Notes: a model not told the origin generated them from the letters alone. DNA of 64,000 nucleotides from Microvirga ossetica (GCF_002741015.1 NZ_CP016616.1:3009501-3073500); one strand, 5' to 3'. Numbered from the stretch's first letter, positions 27,067 to 37,400 are shown. Made by a program: numbers and translations.

Positions 27067-28056
27067 ATGACGGCACATACCGAGACAGCGACCCTTCTGC
27101 CTGACATGAAGGTGTCCGTGCGACAGGTCTTCGGCATCGACTCGGATCTGGACGTTCCCGCCTTCTCGCAGGCCGAGGGGCATGTGCCCGATCTCGACCC
27201 CGATTATCTCTTCGACCGGGATACGACGCTCGCCATCCTCGCAGGCTTCGCCCGCAACCGCCGCGTGATGATCACCGGCTATCACGGCACCGGCAAGTCG
27301 ACCCATATCGAGCAGGTGGCTGCCCGCCTGAACTGGCCCTGCGTGCGCGTGAACCTGGACAGCCACGTCTCCCGCATCGACCTCGTCGGCAAGGACGCCA
27401 TCGTGCTCCAGGAGGGCAAGCAGGTCACCGCCTTCCAGGACGGCATTCTGCCCTGGGCCCTGCAGAACAATGTCGCCCTGGTGTTCGACGAATACGATGC
27501 CGGCCGTCCTGACGTGATGTTCGTGATCCAGCGCGTGCTGGAGCAATCGGGCAAGCTCACCCTGCTCGACCAGAAGCGCGTGATCCGGCCTCACCCGGCC
27601 TTCCGCCTGTTCGCCACCGCCAACACGGTGGGCTTGGGCGACACCTCGGGCCTCTATCACGGTACGCAGCAGATCAACCAGGGCCAGATGGATCGCTGGT
27701 CCATCGTCACTACCCTGAACTACCTGCCGCACGACAAGGAGGTGGACATCGTCCTCTCCAAGGCCAAGCACTACCAGGAGAATTCGGAAGGGCGCGACAT
27801 CGTCAACAAGATGGTGCGCGTGGCCGATCTCACCCGCTCCGCCTTCATGAACGGTGACCTCTCGACCGTCATGAGCCCGCGCACGGTGATCACCTGGGCC
27901 GAGAACGCCGAGATCTTCGGCGATACGGGCTTCGCCTTCCGCGTCACCTTCCTCAACAAGTGCGACGAGCTGGAGCGCGCCCTCGTGGCCGAGTTCTACC
28001 AGCGCTCCTTCGGCAAGGAACTGCCGGAGAGCGCCGTGAACATGGTGCTGTCGTAA
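27067..28056 (+). CDS. cobS: Aerobic cobaltochelatase subunit CobS
   Basis: A 329-residue AAA+ ATPase that, with CobT, forms the chaperone part of CobNST, inserting Co2+ into hydrogenobyrinate a,c-diamide in aerobic B12 synthesis. Walker [10 protein letters not shown] is at 71-79, Walker B LVFDEYD at about 138-144, and sensor segment [12 protein letters not shown] follows. The length is as expected. ATG 27067 follows GAGAGG. cobN is not in the window. Confidence 0.95.
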   Translation: MTAHTETATLLPDMKVSVRQVFGIDSDLDVPAFSQAEGHVPDLDPDYLFDRDTTLAILAGFARNRRVMITGYHGTGKSTHIEQVAARLNWPCVRVNLDSHVSRIDLVGKDAIVLQEGKQVTAFQDGILPWALQNNVALVFDEYDAGRPDVMFVIQRVLEQSGKLTLLDQKRVIRPHPAFRLFATANTVGLGDTSGLYHGTQQINQGQMDRWSIVTTLNYLPHDKEVDIVLSKAKHYQENSEGRDIVNKMVRVADLTRSAFMNGDLSTVMSPRTVITWAENAEIFGDTGFAFRVTFLNKCDELERALVAEFYQRSFGKELPESAVNMVLS

Positions 28057-28062
28057 AATTAA

Positions 28063-28208
28063 CCCTGTCATTCCGGGGCGGCGAAAGCCGGGCCCGGAAT
28101 CCATAACCGCCAACGTTTCAGGATCAGGTGGGTACGCAGCAACCATCCTCATTCTGTCTTGGTTATGGATCCCCGCCTTCGCGGGGATGACAAAGTGGGA
28201 ATGACAGG
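28063..28208. repeat. 146-bp palindromic element between cobS and cobT
   Basis: The outer ends CCTGTCATTCC (28063-28073) and GGAATGACAGG (28198-28208) are exact inverted repeats. Inside are shorter palindromes (GCCGGGCCCGG, and CCCCGCCTTCGCGGGG). The right end merges into the AGGAGAGG ribosome site of cobT, so folding could affect cobT translation. Confidence 0.75.
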
Positions 28209-28217
28209 AGAGGCGAG

Positions 28218-30116
28218 ATGTCCATCTCGAACCGCAAGCCAGGTGACAAGAAGGAAGCGCCGGCGGAGCCGCTGAAGCGCTCTATCGCCGGCACCATGAA
28301 GGCGATCGCGCGCAAGCCCGATCTCGAGGTCGCCTTCGCCTCCGACCGTCCGGTGCTCATGGGCCAGGACAAGGCCCGCCTGCCGGAGCCGCCGCGGCGG
28401 CTGACCCCGCAGGACGTGGCGGTGCTGCGCGGCAATGCCGATTCCATGGCACTTCGCCTCGCCTGCCACGATACGGCGCTTCATCGCAAGCTCGCCCCCG
28501 AGGGCCAGGCGGCCCGCGCCGTGTTCGATGCGGTCGAGCAGTCGCGCGTCGAATCGATCGGTTCCCGGCGCATGGCCGGCATCTCCTCCAACATCTCGGC
28601 CATGCTGGAGGACCGCTATCATCGCGGCGGCAAATACGAGGAGATCACCGACCGGGCGGATGCGCCTCTCGAGGACGCGCTCGCCCTCATGGTGCGCGAG
28701 CGCCTGACCGGCGCGAAGCCGCCCGCATCGGCGGCCAAGATCGTCGATCTCTGGCGCGGTTTCATCGAGGACCGTGCGGGCCGCGATCTCGACGGCCTGC
28801 TCAAGAACATCGAGAACCAGCGCAGCTTCGCCCGCAACATCCGCGAGCTCCTCTCCTCCCTCGACATGGCCGACGAGGCCGCCCTCGATTCCGAGGACGA
28901 GGAGGACGAGGACGAGAACGAATCCGAGGAGCAGGAGCAGCAGGGGGAGGGCGAATCGGAGCAGGAATCGCAGGGCGACCGCGCCGAGGTCGAGATCAGC
29001 GAAGATTCCAGCGACGAGATGCAGGACGGCGCGACGGAAGAGGCCGACGGCCCGTCCGGCGAGATGCCCGAGGAATCCGAGGAAGCGGATTCGGAGGATG
29101 CCGGCGAATCCTGGCGCCCGCCGTCGCGCTCCAACGAGCATCGCGGTCCCGATTACAAGCCCTATACCCAGAAATTCGACGAGACCATCCATGCGGAGGA
29201 TCTCTGCGATGCGGACGAGCTGACGCGGCTTCGCGCCTATCTCGACAAGCAGCTCGCCCATCTCCAGGGTGTGGTCGGCCGCCTCGCCAACCGCCTGCAG
29301 CGCCGGCTGATGGCGCAGCAGAACCGGTCCTGGGAGTTCGACCTCGAAGAGGGCACCCTCGATCCCGCGCGCCTGCCGCGCATCGTCATGGACCCGTTCC
29401 AGCCTCTCAGCTTCAAGCAGGAGCAGGACACCAATTTCCGCGATACGGTGGTGACGCTGCTCCTCGACAATTCCGGCTCCATGCGCGGCCGTCCGATCAC
29501 GGTGGCGGCCACCTGCGCCGATATCCTTGCCCGCACGCTCGAGCGCTGCGGCGTCAAGGTCGAGATCCTCGGTTTCACCACCCGCGCCTGGAAGGGCGGG
29601 CAGGCGCGCGAGATGTGGCTGCAGAACGGCAAGCCCGCCAATCCCGGCCGCCTCAACGACCTGCGCCATATCATCTACAAGTCGGCGGACGCGCCGTGGC
29701 GGCGCGCGCGCAAGAACCTGGGCCTGATGATGCGCGAGGGCCTGCTCAAGGAGAACATCGACGGCGAGGCCCTCGACTGGGCGCACAAGCGCCTGCTCGG
29801 CCGGCCCGAGCAGCGGCGCATCCTGATGGTGATCTCCGATGGCGCGCCGGTGGACGATTCGACCCTGTCGGTCAATCCCGGCAACTACCTCGAGAGGCAC
29901 CTGCGCTACATCATCGAAGAGATCGAGACCCGCTCGCCGGTCGAGCTCATCGCCATCGGCATCGGCCATGACGTGACGCGCTATTACCGCCGCGCCGTCA
30001 CCATCGTCGATGCGGAGGAACTTGGCGGCGTCATGACCGAGAAGCTTGCCGAACTCTTCGAGGAGAACGCGGCGCCGCCTTCCCGCGGCGCACCCCGCCG
30101 CAGGGCCGTCGCTTGA
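28218..30116 (+). CDS. cobT: Aerobic cobaltochelatase subunit CobT
   Basis: 632 residues, the usual CobT length. An N-terminal helical domain is followed by a strongly acidic stretch at about residues 218-300 (runs of Glu/Asp/Ser/Gln) and a C-terminal von Willebrand A domain whose MIDAS begins DNSGS at 417-421. CobT partners CobS in energising metal insertion by CobN. AGGAGAGG precedes ATG 28218. The stop overlaps the TTG start of the following gene. Confidence 0.95.
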   Translation: MSISNRKPGDKKEAPAEPLKRSIAGTMKAIARKPDLEVAFASDRPVLMGQDKARLPEPPRRLTPQDVAVLRGNADSMALRLACHDTALHRKLAPEGQAARAVFDAVEQSRVESIGSRRMAGISSNISAMLEDRYHRGGKYEEITDRADAPLEDALALMVRERLTGAKPPASAAKIVDLWRGFIEDRAGRDLDGLLKNIENQRSFARNIRELLSSLDMADEAALDSEDEEDEDENESEEQEQQGEGESEQESQGDRAEVEISEDSSDEMQDGATEEADGPSGEMPEESEEADSEDAGESWRPPSRSNEHRGPDYKPYTQKFDETIHAEDLCDADELTRLRAYLDKQLAHLQGVVGRLANRLQRRLMAQQNRSWEFDLEEGTLDPARLPRIVMDPFQPLSFKQEQDTNFRDTVVTLLLDNSGSMRGRPITVAATCADILARTLERCGVKVEILGFTTRAWKGGQAREMWLQNGKPANPGRLNDLRHIIYKSADAPWRRARKNLGLMMREGLLKENIDGEALDWAHKRLLGRPEQRRILMVISDGAPVDDSTLSVNPGNYLERHLRYIIEEIETRSPVELIAIGIGHDVTRYYRRAVTIVDAEELGGVMTEKLAELFEENAAPPSRGAPRRRAVA

Positions 30117-31114
30117 GGCTTTCCCGGCGCAGATTCCTGATCGGCGGCGGTGCTGCCGCCGCGACAATGGCCTGCACGGGTGTTGCCCTGGCGCAGCGCC
30201 CGCAGGCCTTCCGGGGCGCGACGGCGATCGACGTGGAGGCCCGGCCCATCGCCCGCCTGTCCACTGCCGATCCGGACCGCTCCCGTTTCGGCGCCCTGAT
30301 GTTCCGTTCCGGGATCGACCTGCGCTCGACGGTCTCGGCCTTCGGCGGGTTTTCTGGCCTCTGGCGGTCGGCGAACGGGGCGGAGATCATCGCACTCGCC
30401 GACAATGCGCAGGTGCTGAAGGCGCGGGTCGAGACCTCGGACGGCCGGCTCTCGGGCCTGTCGGGATCGGTGCTTTCTCCACTCATCCTGGCCAACGGCG
30501 TCCCGATGCGGCGCTCGCGCTATTACGATACGGAGAGCTTCGCGCTCGCCGGCAACGCCGCCTTCGTCGGCGCCGAGCGCAACCATGCGGTGATCCGGTT
30601 CGAGCGCACGGCCACCGGCAGCATCGTGCGCGGCACGCCGATTCCCGTTCCGCAGGAGGTCAGGGATCTTCCGAGCAATGGCGGCCTCGAAGCGCTCGGC
30701 ATCGCGCCGCAGCGCTCGCTCCTGGGCGGCGCGCTCGTCGGGATTGCCGAGGGCGGGACGGGCTTCATTCTCACGGGGCCGCGGCAGGGCGCTTTCCAGG
30801 TCGCCACATCCGGCGGCTATGACGTCACCGACCTGGCGTTCCTGCCCGACGGCGATGCCGTGCTCCTGGAGCGGCGCTTCTCCCTCTTCGGCTTAGGTTG
30901 CCGCCTCCGCCGGGTCGAGGCTGCAGCGTTCAGGCCGGGCGCCCGGGTCGACGGCGACATCCTGTACGAGAGCGAATCCTCGCATCAGGTCGACAACATG
31001 GAAGGGCTCGCAATCCACCGCGAGGGTGGTGAAATCGTCCTCTCCCTGATTTCGGACGACAATTTCAGCTCGCTGCAGAGAACCCTGTTGCTCGAATTCT
31101 CGCTCCTGGGCTGA
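30113..31114 (+). CDS. Exported esterase-like/phytase-like beta-propeller protein
   Basis: 333 residues with a twin-arginine-type signal ([25 protein letters not shown]), so probably exported folded by Tat. The body fits the phytase-like domain family (PF13449): [26 protein letters not shown], then [17 protein letters not shown], and a late DNMEGLAIH motif. TTG 30113 overlaps the cobT stop (TTGA), indicating translational coupling. Whether it hydrolyses phytate is doubtful; many relatives are uncharacterised. Confidence 0.8.
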   Translation: MRLSRRRFLIGGGAAAATMACTGVALAQRPQAFRGATAIDVEARPIARLSTADPDRSRFGALMFRSGIDLRSTVSAFGGFSGLWRSANGAEIIALADNAQVLKARVETSDGRLSGLSGSVLSPLILANGVPMRRSRYYDTESFALAGNAAFVGAERNHAVIRFERTATGSIVRGTPIPVPQEVRDLPSNGGLEALGIAPQRSLLGGALVGIAEGGTGFILTGPRQGAFQVATSGGYDVTDLAFLPDGDAVLLERRFSLFGLGCRLRRVEAAAFRPGARVDGDILYESESSHQVDNMEGLAIHREGGEIVLSLISDDNFSSLQRTLLLEFSLLG

Positions 31115-31291
31115 GTCGTGAGGAGCGCTGCCTGCCCGGTGGGCAAGTGCCCCTTTTCTCATCATTCTTTGCCTGCCGCTATTCCTTCGTCTCGCTTGAA
31201 GCCCTAGGTTTTAGGCAACTAAGCTCTTGTCATGCGGGCCCGATGCCAATCGTTGCACCGGGTGTTCGCATCGAGGGATTGAGGAGACCCG

Positions 31292-32716
31292 GTGGCGGAA
31301 CAGGCGATCTTCGACGAGATGAGCGGCCATGACGGCCACAGCAGGGACGCGTACCGCATCCTGCAGGACTGGCTGAAATCGGCTCCGCCGCAATTGCTGG
31401 AACATCGCCGCGAGGAGGCGGAACTCTTCTTCCGCCGGGTCGGCATCACCTTTGCAGTCTACGGCAATACGGAGGCCGAAGAGCGGCTGATCCCCTTCGA
31501 CATCATCCCGCGCATTCTGTCCGGCCAGGAATGGGCCCGCCTGTCGCGCGGTCTCGAGCAGCGCGTCAAGGCGCTCAACATGTTCCTCAAGGACATCTAT
31601 GGGGCGCGGGACATCCTGCGCGCCGGGATCATTCCGCCGGAACTCGTTTATCTCAATCCCTATTACCGCCCGCAGATGCACGGGCTGTCCTTGAACAGCG
31701 ATATCTATGTGCAGGTGGCGGGCATCGACATCGTCCGGGTCGACGACGAAGATTTCTACGTGCTCGAGGACAACCTGCGCACGCCCTCCGGGGTCTCCTA
31801 CATGCTGGAGAATCGGGAGGTGATGATGCGCCTCTTCCCCGAGCTTGTGGGCATGCAGCGCATCCGGCCGATCGAGAACTATGTCGACGAATTGCTCGGC
31901 ACTCTCAAATCCGTTGCGCCGGCGAGCAGCCCCTGGGATCCGACCGTCGTTCTGCTCACGCCCGGCTCCCTGAACTCCGCCTATTACGAGCACAGCTTCC
32001 TTGCCGACCGCATGGGTGTGGAACTGGTCGAAGGGCGCGATCTCTTCGTGCGCGACGACATGGTCTATATGCGCACGACCGAGGGGCCGAAGCGCGTGGA
32101 TGTGATCTACAGCCGCATCGACGACGACTTTCTCGATCCCTTGGTCTTCCGACCCGATTCCGCGCTCGGCGTGCCGGGGCTGATCGCGGCCTATCGCGCC
32201 GGCAACGTCGCCATCGCCAATGCGCCGGGCACCGGCGTTGCCGACGACAAGGCCATGTACTCTTACGTGCCGGATATCGTGCGCTTCTACATGGGCGAGG
32301 AGCCGATCCTGAAGAACGTGCCGACCTGGCGCTGCCGCGAGCGGGAATCTCTCTCCTATGTCGTCGACAATCTGCACGAGCTCGTCGTGAAGGAGGTCAA
32401 TGGCTCGGGCGGCTACGGCATGCTCGTGGGCCCGCATGCGACGACAGAGGCATGCGAGCATTTCAAGGCCCGAATCCTGGCGGCGCCGGACAATTACATC
32501 GCGCAGCCGACGCTCGCCCTGTCGACGAGCCCGATCTTCACGAAGAAGGGGCTCGCGCCCCGGCATGTGGATCTGCGTCCCTTCGTCCTGACCGGACGCG
32601 ATGGGGTCCGGCTCGTGCCGGGCGGGCTCACCCGCGTGGCGCTGACGGAAGGCTCGCTTGTGGTGAATTCGAGCCAGGGCGGCGGGACCAAGGATACCTG
32701 GGTGTTGAGCGAATGA
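31292..32716 (+). CDS. Circularly permuted ATP-grasp protein (Anbu locus)
   Basis: 474 residues of the DUF404/DUF407 circularly permuted ATP-grasp family, predicted to ligate an amine to a carboxylate, possibly a peptide tag. Recognisable stretches are LNPYYRPQMHG, DNLRTPSGVSYMLENR, the acidic/basic core KEVNGSGGYGMLVG, and the end VVNSSQGGGTKDTWVL. GTG 31292 is preceded by GAGGAGA. It starts the four-gene set with alpha-E, transglutaminase and Anbu genes, which is the known context of bacterial Anbu. Confidence 0.92.
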   Translation: MAEQAIFDEMSGHDGHSRDAYRILQDWLKSAPPQLLEHRREEAELFFRRVGITFAVYGNTEAEERLIPFDIIPRILSGQEWARLSRGLEQRVKALNMFLKDIYGARDILRAGIIPPELVYLNPYYRPQMHGLSLNSDIYVQVAGIDIVRVDDEDFYVLEDNLRTPSGVSYMLENREVMMRLFPELVGMQRIRPIENYVDELLGTLKSVAPASSPWDPTVVLLTPGSLNSAYYEHSFLADRMGVELVEGRDLFVRDDMVYMRTTEGPKRVDVIYSRIDDDFLDPLVFRPDSALGVPGLIAAYRAGNVAIANAPGTGVADDKAMYSYVPDIVRFYMGEEPILKNVPTWRCRERESLSYVVDNLHELVVKEVNGSGGYGMLVGPHATTEACEHFKARILAAPDNYIAQPTLALSTSPIFTKKGLAPRHVDLRPFVLTGRDGVRLVPGGLTRVALTEGSLVVNSSQGGGTKDTWVLSE

Positions 32717-32732
32717 GCAGGAGCGTTTTTTC

Positions 32733-33677
32733 GTGCTGAGTCGTGATGCGGACAGTCTCTACTGGCTCTCCCGCTATGTGGAACGGGCCGAGAATACGGC
32801 GCGCATTCTCGATGTCGCCTACCGCATGGCGTCGATGCCGATTTCCTACAATGGCGTCGAGACCAACGAGTGGGAATCGGCCCTCATCACCGCAGGCGGC
32901 GTCGATCAGTTCCGCGCCGTTTATGGGGAATCCACCCCTGAGAGCGTGATCGAGTTCCTGGCCTTCTCGGAGGCGAATCCTTCGAGCATTCAGAACTGCT
33001 TCGATACCGCCCGCCACAATGCCCGTTCCGTGCGATCTGCGCTGACCTCCGAGATGTGGGAGGCCATCAACTCCGCCTGGCTCGATCTGCGCCGCTACAA
33101 GGCAAGATCGATCAAGGTGGAGGATCTTCCGCGCTTCCTGAACCTCGTGAAGGAGGCCTCGCTCCGCTACGACGGCTCGGCCCTGCGCACCATGCTGCGC
33201 AACGACGCCTACTGGTTCTCGCGTCTCGGCCTCTATATCGAGCGCGCCGACAACACGGCGCGTGTGCTCGATGTGAAATACCACGTGCTCCTGCCGCAGG
33301 ACGCGGCGGTGGGCGGCGGCATCGATTATTATCAATGGGCCGCCATTCTCCGCTCCGTCTCGGCGCTGGTGAGCTATCAGTGGGTCTATCACCAGAACCT
33401 GAGGCCCTGGCTCGTGGCGGATCTCTTGATCCTGCGCGAGGAGATGCCGCGCTCGCTTGCTGCGTGCTACGCGGCGCTCTCGCGCCACCTCGACGACATC
33501 TCCCATCGCTATGGCACATCGGGCGGAGCCCAGCGCCAGGCGAGAGCAACCCATGCCCGCCTGACGAACCGGAATATCGAAGATATCTTCCAGGACGGAC
33601 TGCACGAATTCCTGCAGGAGTTCCTCGCTGAGAACAACCGGCTCGGGCAGGCCATCACGAACCAGTATCTGTGCTGA
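32733..33677 (+). CDS. Alpha-E domain protein (Anbu locus)
   Basis: 314 residues, all-helical DUF403 family. It opens with LSRDADSLYWLSRYVERAENTARILD, the family signature, repeated in part later (LGLYIERADNTARVLDVKYH). Alpha-E proteins almost always accompany the permuted ATP-grasp protein and are thought to work with it. GTG 32733 lies 16 bases after the previous stop. Confidence 0.92.
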   Translation: MLSRDADSLYWLSRYVERAENTARILDVAYRMASMPISYNGVETNEWESALITAGGVDQFRAVYGESTPESVIEFLAFSEANPSSIQNCFDTARHNARSVRSALTSEMWEAINSAWLDLRRYKARSIKVEDLPRFLNLVKEASLRYDGSALRTMLRNDAYWFSRLGLYIERADNTARVLDVKYHVLLPQDAAVGGGIDYYQWAAILRSVSALVSYQWVYHQNLRPWLVADLLILREEMPRSLAACYAALSRHLDDISHRYGTSGGAQRQARATHARLTNRNIEDIFQDGLHEFLQEFLAENNRLGQAITNQYLC

Positions 33678-33680
33678 CCC

Positions 33681-34499
33681 ATGCGCATCCGCATCACCCA
33701 CGAGACGGTCTATCACTACAGCGAACCGGCCAAGTCCGCGATCCAGCTCCTGCGGCTCACGCCGCGGGGCCATGACGGCCAGACGGTCCTGTCCTGGAAC
33801 ATCGATATGGACGGCGACGCCCGGCTGATGCGCCGGGAGGACTGGTACGGCAACATTATCCACAGCCTATCGGTCTCGGGACCCGTAAGCCAGATCACCC
33901 TGCAGGTCGCGGGCGAGATCGAGACCACAGACACGGCCGGGCTCGTCCGGGGCGGGGTCGAGCGCTTCCCGGACATCTTCTATCTGCGGGAAACGCCCCT
34001 GACCCGGCCGGACGCCGCCATCCGCGAATTCGCCGAGGCAACGGCAGGCCGCTTCACCAATTCCCTCGATCAAGTTCACGCGCTTCTGAACGCGATCCCG
34101 GAGCGCTTGCGCTTCGATACCCAAGCGACAAGCTCCACGACCGTGGGAGCGGATGCCTTTGCGGCGGGCCACGGGGTCTGCCAGGACTTCACCCATATCT
34201 TCCTGGGCGCAGCCCGCTTCCTGAAAATCCCCGCCCGCTACGTGTCGGGCTATCTGCACAAGCCGGGAGAGGTCGAGCAGGAGGCGGGGCACGCCTGGGT
34301 CGAGGCCTATATCCCGGATCTCGGCTGGGTCAGCTTCGACCCCACCAATGCTGTTTCCGCCACGGAACACTACGTCAGATTGGCCATCGGGCTCGATTAT
34401 CTTGATGCGGCCCCGGTTCGAGGAAGCTATTACGGAATCACCCGTGAAGCGCTCGACGTTCGTTTGAGGATCGAAGGCGCCCGTCAAGCACAGGCGTGA
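33681..34499 (+). CDS. Transglutaminase-like cysteine protease (Anbu locus)
   Basis: 272 residues. The N-terminal bacterial transglutaminase-like domain (MRIRITHETVYHYSEPAKSAIQLLRLTPR) is followed by the catalytic domain with Cys167 in GHGVCQDFTH, His204 in GHAWVEAY and Asp220 in SFDPTN, a complete triad. It starts three bases after the alpha-E stop. It may cleave or form the product of the ATP-grasp protein; this is inference from neighbourhood. Confidence 0.92.
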   Translation: MRIRITHETVYHYSEPAKSAIQLLRLTPRGHDGQTVLSWNIDMDGDARLMRREDWYGNIIHSLSVSGPVSQITLQVAGEIETTDTAGLVRGGVERFPDIFYLRETPLTRPDAAIREFAEATAGRFTNSLDQVHALLNAIPERLRFDTQATSSTTVGADAFAAGHGVCQDFTHIFLGAARFLKIPARYVSGYLHKPGEVEQEAGHAWVEAYIPDLGWVSFDPTNAVSATEHYVRLAIGLDYLDAAPVRGSYYGITREALDVRLRIEGARQAQA

Positions 34500-34552
34500 G
34501 AATGGCCTCGACAACGCAGCAACTCGACCAGAAGGCCCCTGGAGGAACTCCC

Positions 34553-35302
34553 ATGACGTATTGTGTCGGCATCCTTGTGCGCGACGGTCTGGTCATGGTC
34601 GCCGACACGCGCACCAATGCGGGCGTCGACAACATCGCGACCTTCCGCAAGCTGCACCTGTTCGAGACGCCGGGCGAGCGCATCGTCACCTTGGCCACCG
34701 CCGGTAACCTTTCTTGTAGCCAGTCCGTCCTGTCGCTGCTGGCCGAGGGAATCGAGAATCCGGAAACCGGCGAGCTCGAGACGCTTCTCACGGTCACCAG
34801 CATGTTCAAGGCGGCCCAGCTCGTCGGCCGCGCCATCCGCCACGTCTATGCCACCGACGGGGTCGAGATGGAAAAGCGCCAGATGTCCTTCGAGGTCACC
34901 ATGCTGCTCGGCGGGCAGATCGGGCCGGCGCCGATGCGGCTCTATCAGATCTATTCCGCCGGCAACGCCATCGAGGCGACCCTCGACACCCCCTTCCTGC
35001 AGATCGGGGAGCCGAAATACGGCAAGCCGATCCTCGACCGGGCGATCTCCCACGGCACCAGCCTCGTGGAAGCCCTGAAGCTCGGGCTGATTTCCATGGA
35101 TTCGACCCTGAAATCCAATCTCGGCGTCGGCCTACCGATCGACATCGTCGTGGCCAAGCGCGATGCCCTGAAGGCCGGGGTCACGTACCGGATCCAGGAG
35201 GACGAGCCTTACTTTCGCGACCTGCGCGAACGCTGGTCGGCGGCCCTGCGCGCGGCGCACCAGGCCATTCCGCACCCACCTTATGTGGAGGATGCTCTCT
35301 AG
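34553..35302 (+). CDS. anbu: Anbu proteasome-like peptidase
   Basis: A 249-residue Ntn-hydrolase of the ancestral beta-subunit family. After Met removal Thr2 would be the nucleophile (MTYCVGILVRDGLVMVADTRTN), with the Asp in ADTRTN and Lys33-like KLHLF following, as in 20S beta subunits. Known Anbu proteins form open helical or ring assemblies. GGAGGA lies seven bases before ATG 34553. It is the last gene of the set. Its TAG stop is the first part of a 42-base perfect palindrome. Confidence 0.92.
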   Translation: MTYCVGILVRDGLVMVADTRTNAGVDNIATFRKLHLFETPGERIVTLATAGNLSCSQSVLSLLAEGIENPETGELETLLTVTSMFKAAQLVGRAIRHVYATDGVEMEKRQMSFEVTMLLGGQIGPAPMRLYQIYSAGNAIEATLDTPFLQIGEPKYGKPILDRAISHGTSLVEALKLGLISMDSTLKSNLGVGLPIDIVVAKRDALKAGVTYRIQEDEPYFRDLRERWSAALRAAHQAIPHPPYVEDAL

Positions 35303-35341
35303 CATCGGATTGGATTCCACTTGGAATCCAATCCGATGCTA
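35300..35341. repeat. Perfect 20-bp-stem palindrome overlapping the Anbu stop
   Basis: The arms TAGCATCGGATTGGATTCCA and their exact complement are separated by two bases. It shares the AGCATCGGA...TCCGATGCT ends of the CCCAAAAGTGG repeat family. No T-run follows, so it is either a degenerate repeat member or a stabilising 3' hairpin. Confidence 0.8.
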
Positions 35342-35439
35342 GAGCACTGTTCGACGCTGCCGAGCCCCATTCCGGAAATTTCGGAGTAGTTCGCTATAGG
35401 CCGCTTGCGAAAGGCCGCGGTTCGGTCAAGCATCGGCTC

Positions 35440-36381
35440 ATGAAGGCGCCCCCGATCCTGCTGGCCGCCGGCCTTTTCCTGACGGGCACCTCCGCCGGTG
35501 CCTCGCCCATGCTGCTGGTGGATGCGTCCTCCGGCAATATCCTTGAGGCCCAGGAGGCCACCCGGTCCTGGCACCCGGCCTCGCTCACCAAGCTGATGAC
35601 GGCGCATCTCACCCTCCTGGCAGTCGAGGCCGGCAGGCTTTCCATGGACACGTCCGTCGTCATGAGCGCGCGGGCGGTGGCGCAGGCGCCGACCAAGCTG
35701 GGCGTGCCGCAGGGCACCTCTCTCCGGCTGGAGGACGCCTTGACCGTGATGATGGTCAAGAGCGCCAACGATGTGGCGGTCGCGATCGCGGAAGCCGTCG
35801 GCGGCAGCGAGGCGTCGTTCGTCGCGGCCATGAACGCGGAGGCCAGGCGCCTCGGGATGAGCGGGACGCGCTTCGTCAACGCCAACGGCCTGCACGACGA
35901 GCGCCAGGTGACCAACGCCAGGGACATGGCCGTCCTCATGCTGGCCGTGCTGGGCTATCACTCTGGCTATGGCGATCTCTTCAGGACGCCGTCGATCACG
36001 ATCAATGGCCGGACACTGAAGAATACCAACAAGCTCATCGAGGATTATGCCGCCCTCGAGGCGACCAAGACCGGATATGTGTGTGCATCCGGCTTCAACG
36101 CGGCCACCTCGGCCGTCCAGGGAGGCCGGCGTGTCATCGCCGTGGTTCTCGGATCTCCCAACGCGGCGGCGCGGACCCGGACCACCCGCGAGCTTCTCGA
36201 TGCCGGTCTTTCCGGAACTGCGGCTCCGATCGGCAATCTCCGCATTTTGAAGGCCGATGCGCCTCTGCCGGGTGCCGACCTGCGCCGCCTCAAGTGCGGC
36301 CGACAGGGCCCGGCCATCGCGAGAGCGACCGTCGCCGGCGGTGACGCCAAGCGTGCGGAGGTTCCGCAGCCGCGCGACTGA
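35440..36381 (+). CDS. D-alanyl-D-alanine carboxypeptidase, S11 family (short form)
   Basis: 313 residues with a signal peptide (cleavage near SAGAS, about 20-22), SLTK (Ser48, Lys51), SAN (108-110) and KTG (210-212). It is a paralogue of the 5190-6614 protein but lacks the long basic tail. It trims peptidoglycan pentapeptides in the periplasm. The start ATG 35440 fits the signal peptide. Confidence 0.9.
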   Translation: MKAPPILLAAGLFLTGTSAGASPMLLVDASSGNILEAQEATRSWHPASLTKLMTAHLTLLAVEAGRLSMDTSVVMSARAVAQAPTKLGVPQGTSLRLEDALTVMMVKSANDVAVAIAEAVGGSEASFVAAMNAEARRLGMSGTRFVNANGLHDERQVTNARDMAVLMLAVLGYHSGYGDLFRTPSITINGRTLKNTNKLIEDYAALEATKTGYVCASGFNAATSAVQGGRRVIAVVLGSPNAAARTRTTRELLDAGLSGTAAPIGNLRILKADAPLPGADLRRLKCGRQGPAIARATVAGGDAKRAEVPQPRD

Positions 36382-36390
36382 GGGTCGTCT

Positions 36391-37014
36391 TCAGGCGGTC
36401 CGTTGCAACCGCGGACGCATGAGCGTCAGGATCGCTCCGTAGGGGGCGATGGAGATGGCGGCGAGGGCGAGCTTCACCAGGTAATCCGCGACGGCGAGGT
36501 TGACCCAAGGCAGGGCGATGCATTCATCCGCGATGCCGGCCTGTCCCAGCACGTCGCTGATCGTGAGGCCGAGGCCGGGCAGGGCGCCGCAATAGAAGGC
36601 GAACGAGAAGAAGATCGCCGTATCGAGGCCCGACGAGATCACTGAGGAGATGAAGGGCGGCATCCACCAGGCGCGGTCGCGCAGGCGGGCGAAGATGCTG
36701 ATGTCGAGAAGCTGGGCCACGAGGAAGGCCGCGCCCGAGGCGATGGCGATGCGCGGCGTCGCCAGGATCACGGAGAGCGCGACGGCGAGCACGAAGCCGA
36801 CATAGACCACCCGGCGTGCGCCTTGCGTGCCGAATCGGCGGTTCGACAGGTCGGTCACCAGGAAGGAGAAGGGATAGCTGAAGGCGCCCCAGGTCAGGTA
36901 ATCGCCCAAGCCCAGATGCTGGAAGGGATACTGGACCAGGATATTCGACGAGAGGACGACAAGGGTCATTGCGGTCAGCGCAATGAGGAAGTCGCGGCGG
37001 TCGAGTTGGGTCAT
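36391..37014 (-). CDS. Queuosine precursor transporter, YhhQ/VUT family
   Basis: 207 residues with about six hydrophobic helices and family motifs (TWGAFSYPFSFLVTDLSNRRFG, and FISSVISSGLDTAIFFSFAF). YhhQ-type proteins import 7-cyano-7-deazaguanine or related precursors for tRNA queuosine. Start 37014 is supported by GAAGAGA upstream. Its stop lies nine bases from the convergent carboxypeptidase stop. Confidence 0.88.
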   Translation of the reverse strand: MTQLDRRDFLIALTAMTLVVLSSNILVQYPFQHLGLGDYLTWGAFSYPFSFLVTDLSNRRFGTQGARRVVYVGFVLAVALSVILATPRIAIASGAAFLVAQLLDISIFARLRDRAWWMPPFISSVISSGLDTAIFFSFAFYCGALPGLGLTISDVLGQAGIADECIALPWVNLAVADYLVKLALAAISIAPYGAILTLMRPRLQRTA

Positions 37015-37060
37015 GTGCAGTCTCTTCCAGGCCAATGCTCAAGCCTTAACACAAAGCAAA

Positions 37061-37084
37061 ACGGGCGGCACCAGGGCCGCCCGT
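37061..37084 (-). terminator. Terminator after rpmB
   Basis: Perfect 9-base stem ACGGGCGGC / GCCGCCCGT with a six-base loop. On the minus strand it is followed by TTTTGCTTT, and it lies 26 bases past the rpmB stop. Confidence 0.8.
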
Positions 37085-37109
37085 AATGCAAATTCGTGGC
37101 GATCCGAGA

Positions 37110-37400
37110 TCAGCTCGCAGCGGCGAGCTTCTTCTCGATCTCGCGCTTCACCGCCAGGGCGGTGGTGGAGAGCTCGCCGGCCTTGGCCTTGGCCAGGAAG
37201 GCGTCGAGGCCGCCGCGGTGCTCGACCGAGCGGAGCGCATTGGCGGAGACCCGCAGGCGCACGGAGCGCTGCAGGGTATCAGACTGGAGCGTGACATTGC
37301 AGAGGTTCGGCAGGAACTTCCGCTTCGTCTTGCGGTTGGAGTGGCTTACAAGATGGCCACTCAGCACGGCCTTGCCGGTCAGTTCGCAACGGCGCGACAT
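37110..37400 (-). CDS. rpmB: 50S ribosomal protein L28
   Basis: 96 residues, start [33 protein letters not shown], the highly conserved L28 N-terminus, and [21 protein letters not shown]. It is a structural protein of the large ribosomal subunit. Monocistronic with its own terminator. Confidence 0.97.
   Translation of the reverse strand: MSRRCELTGKAVLSGHLVSHSNRKTKRKFLPNLCNVTLQSDTLQRSVRLRVSANALRSVEHRGGLDAFLAKAKAGELSTTALAVKREIEKKLAAAS

Noticed and set aside
28149..30167. 672-codon minus-strand frame opposite cobT
   Set aside because: Caused by high third-position GC; CobT on the plus strand is unmistakable.
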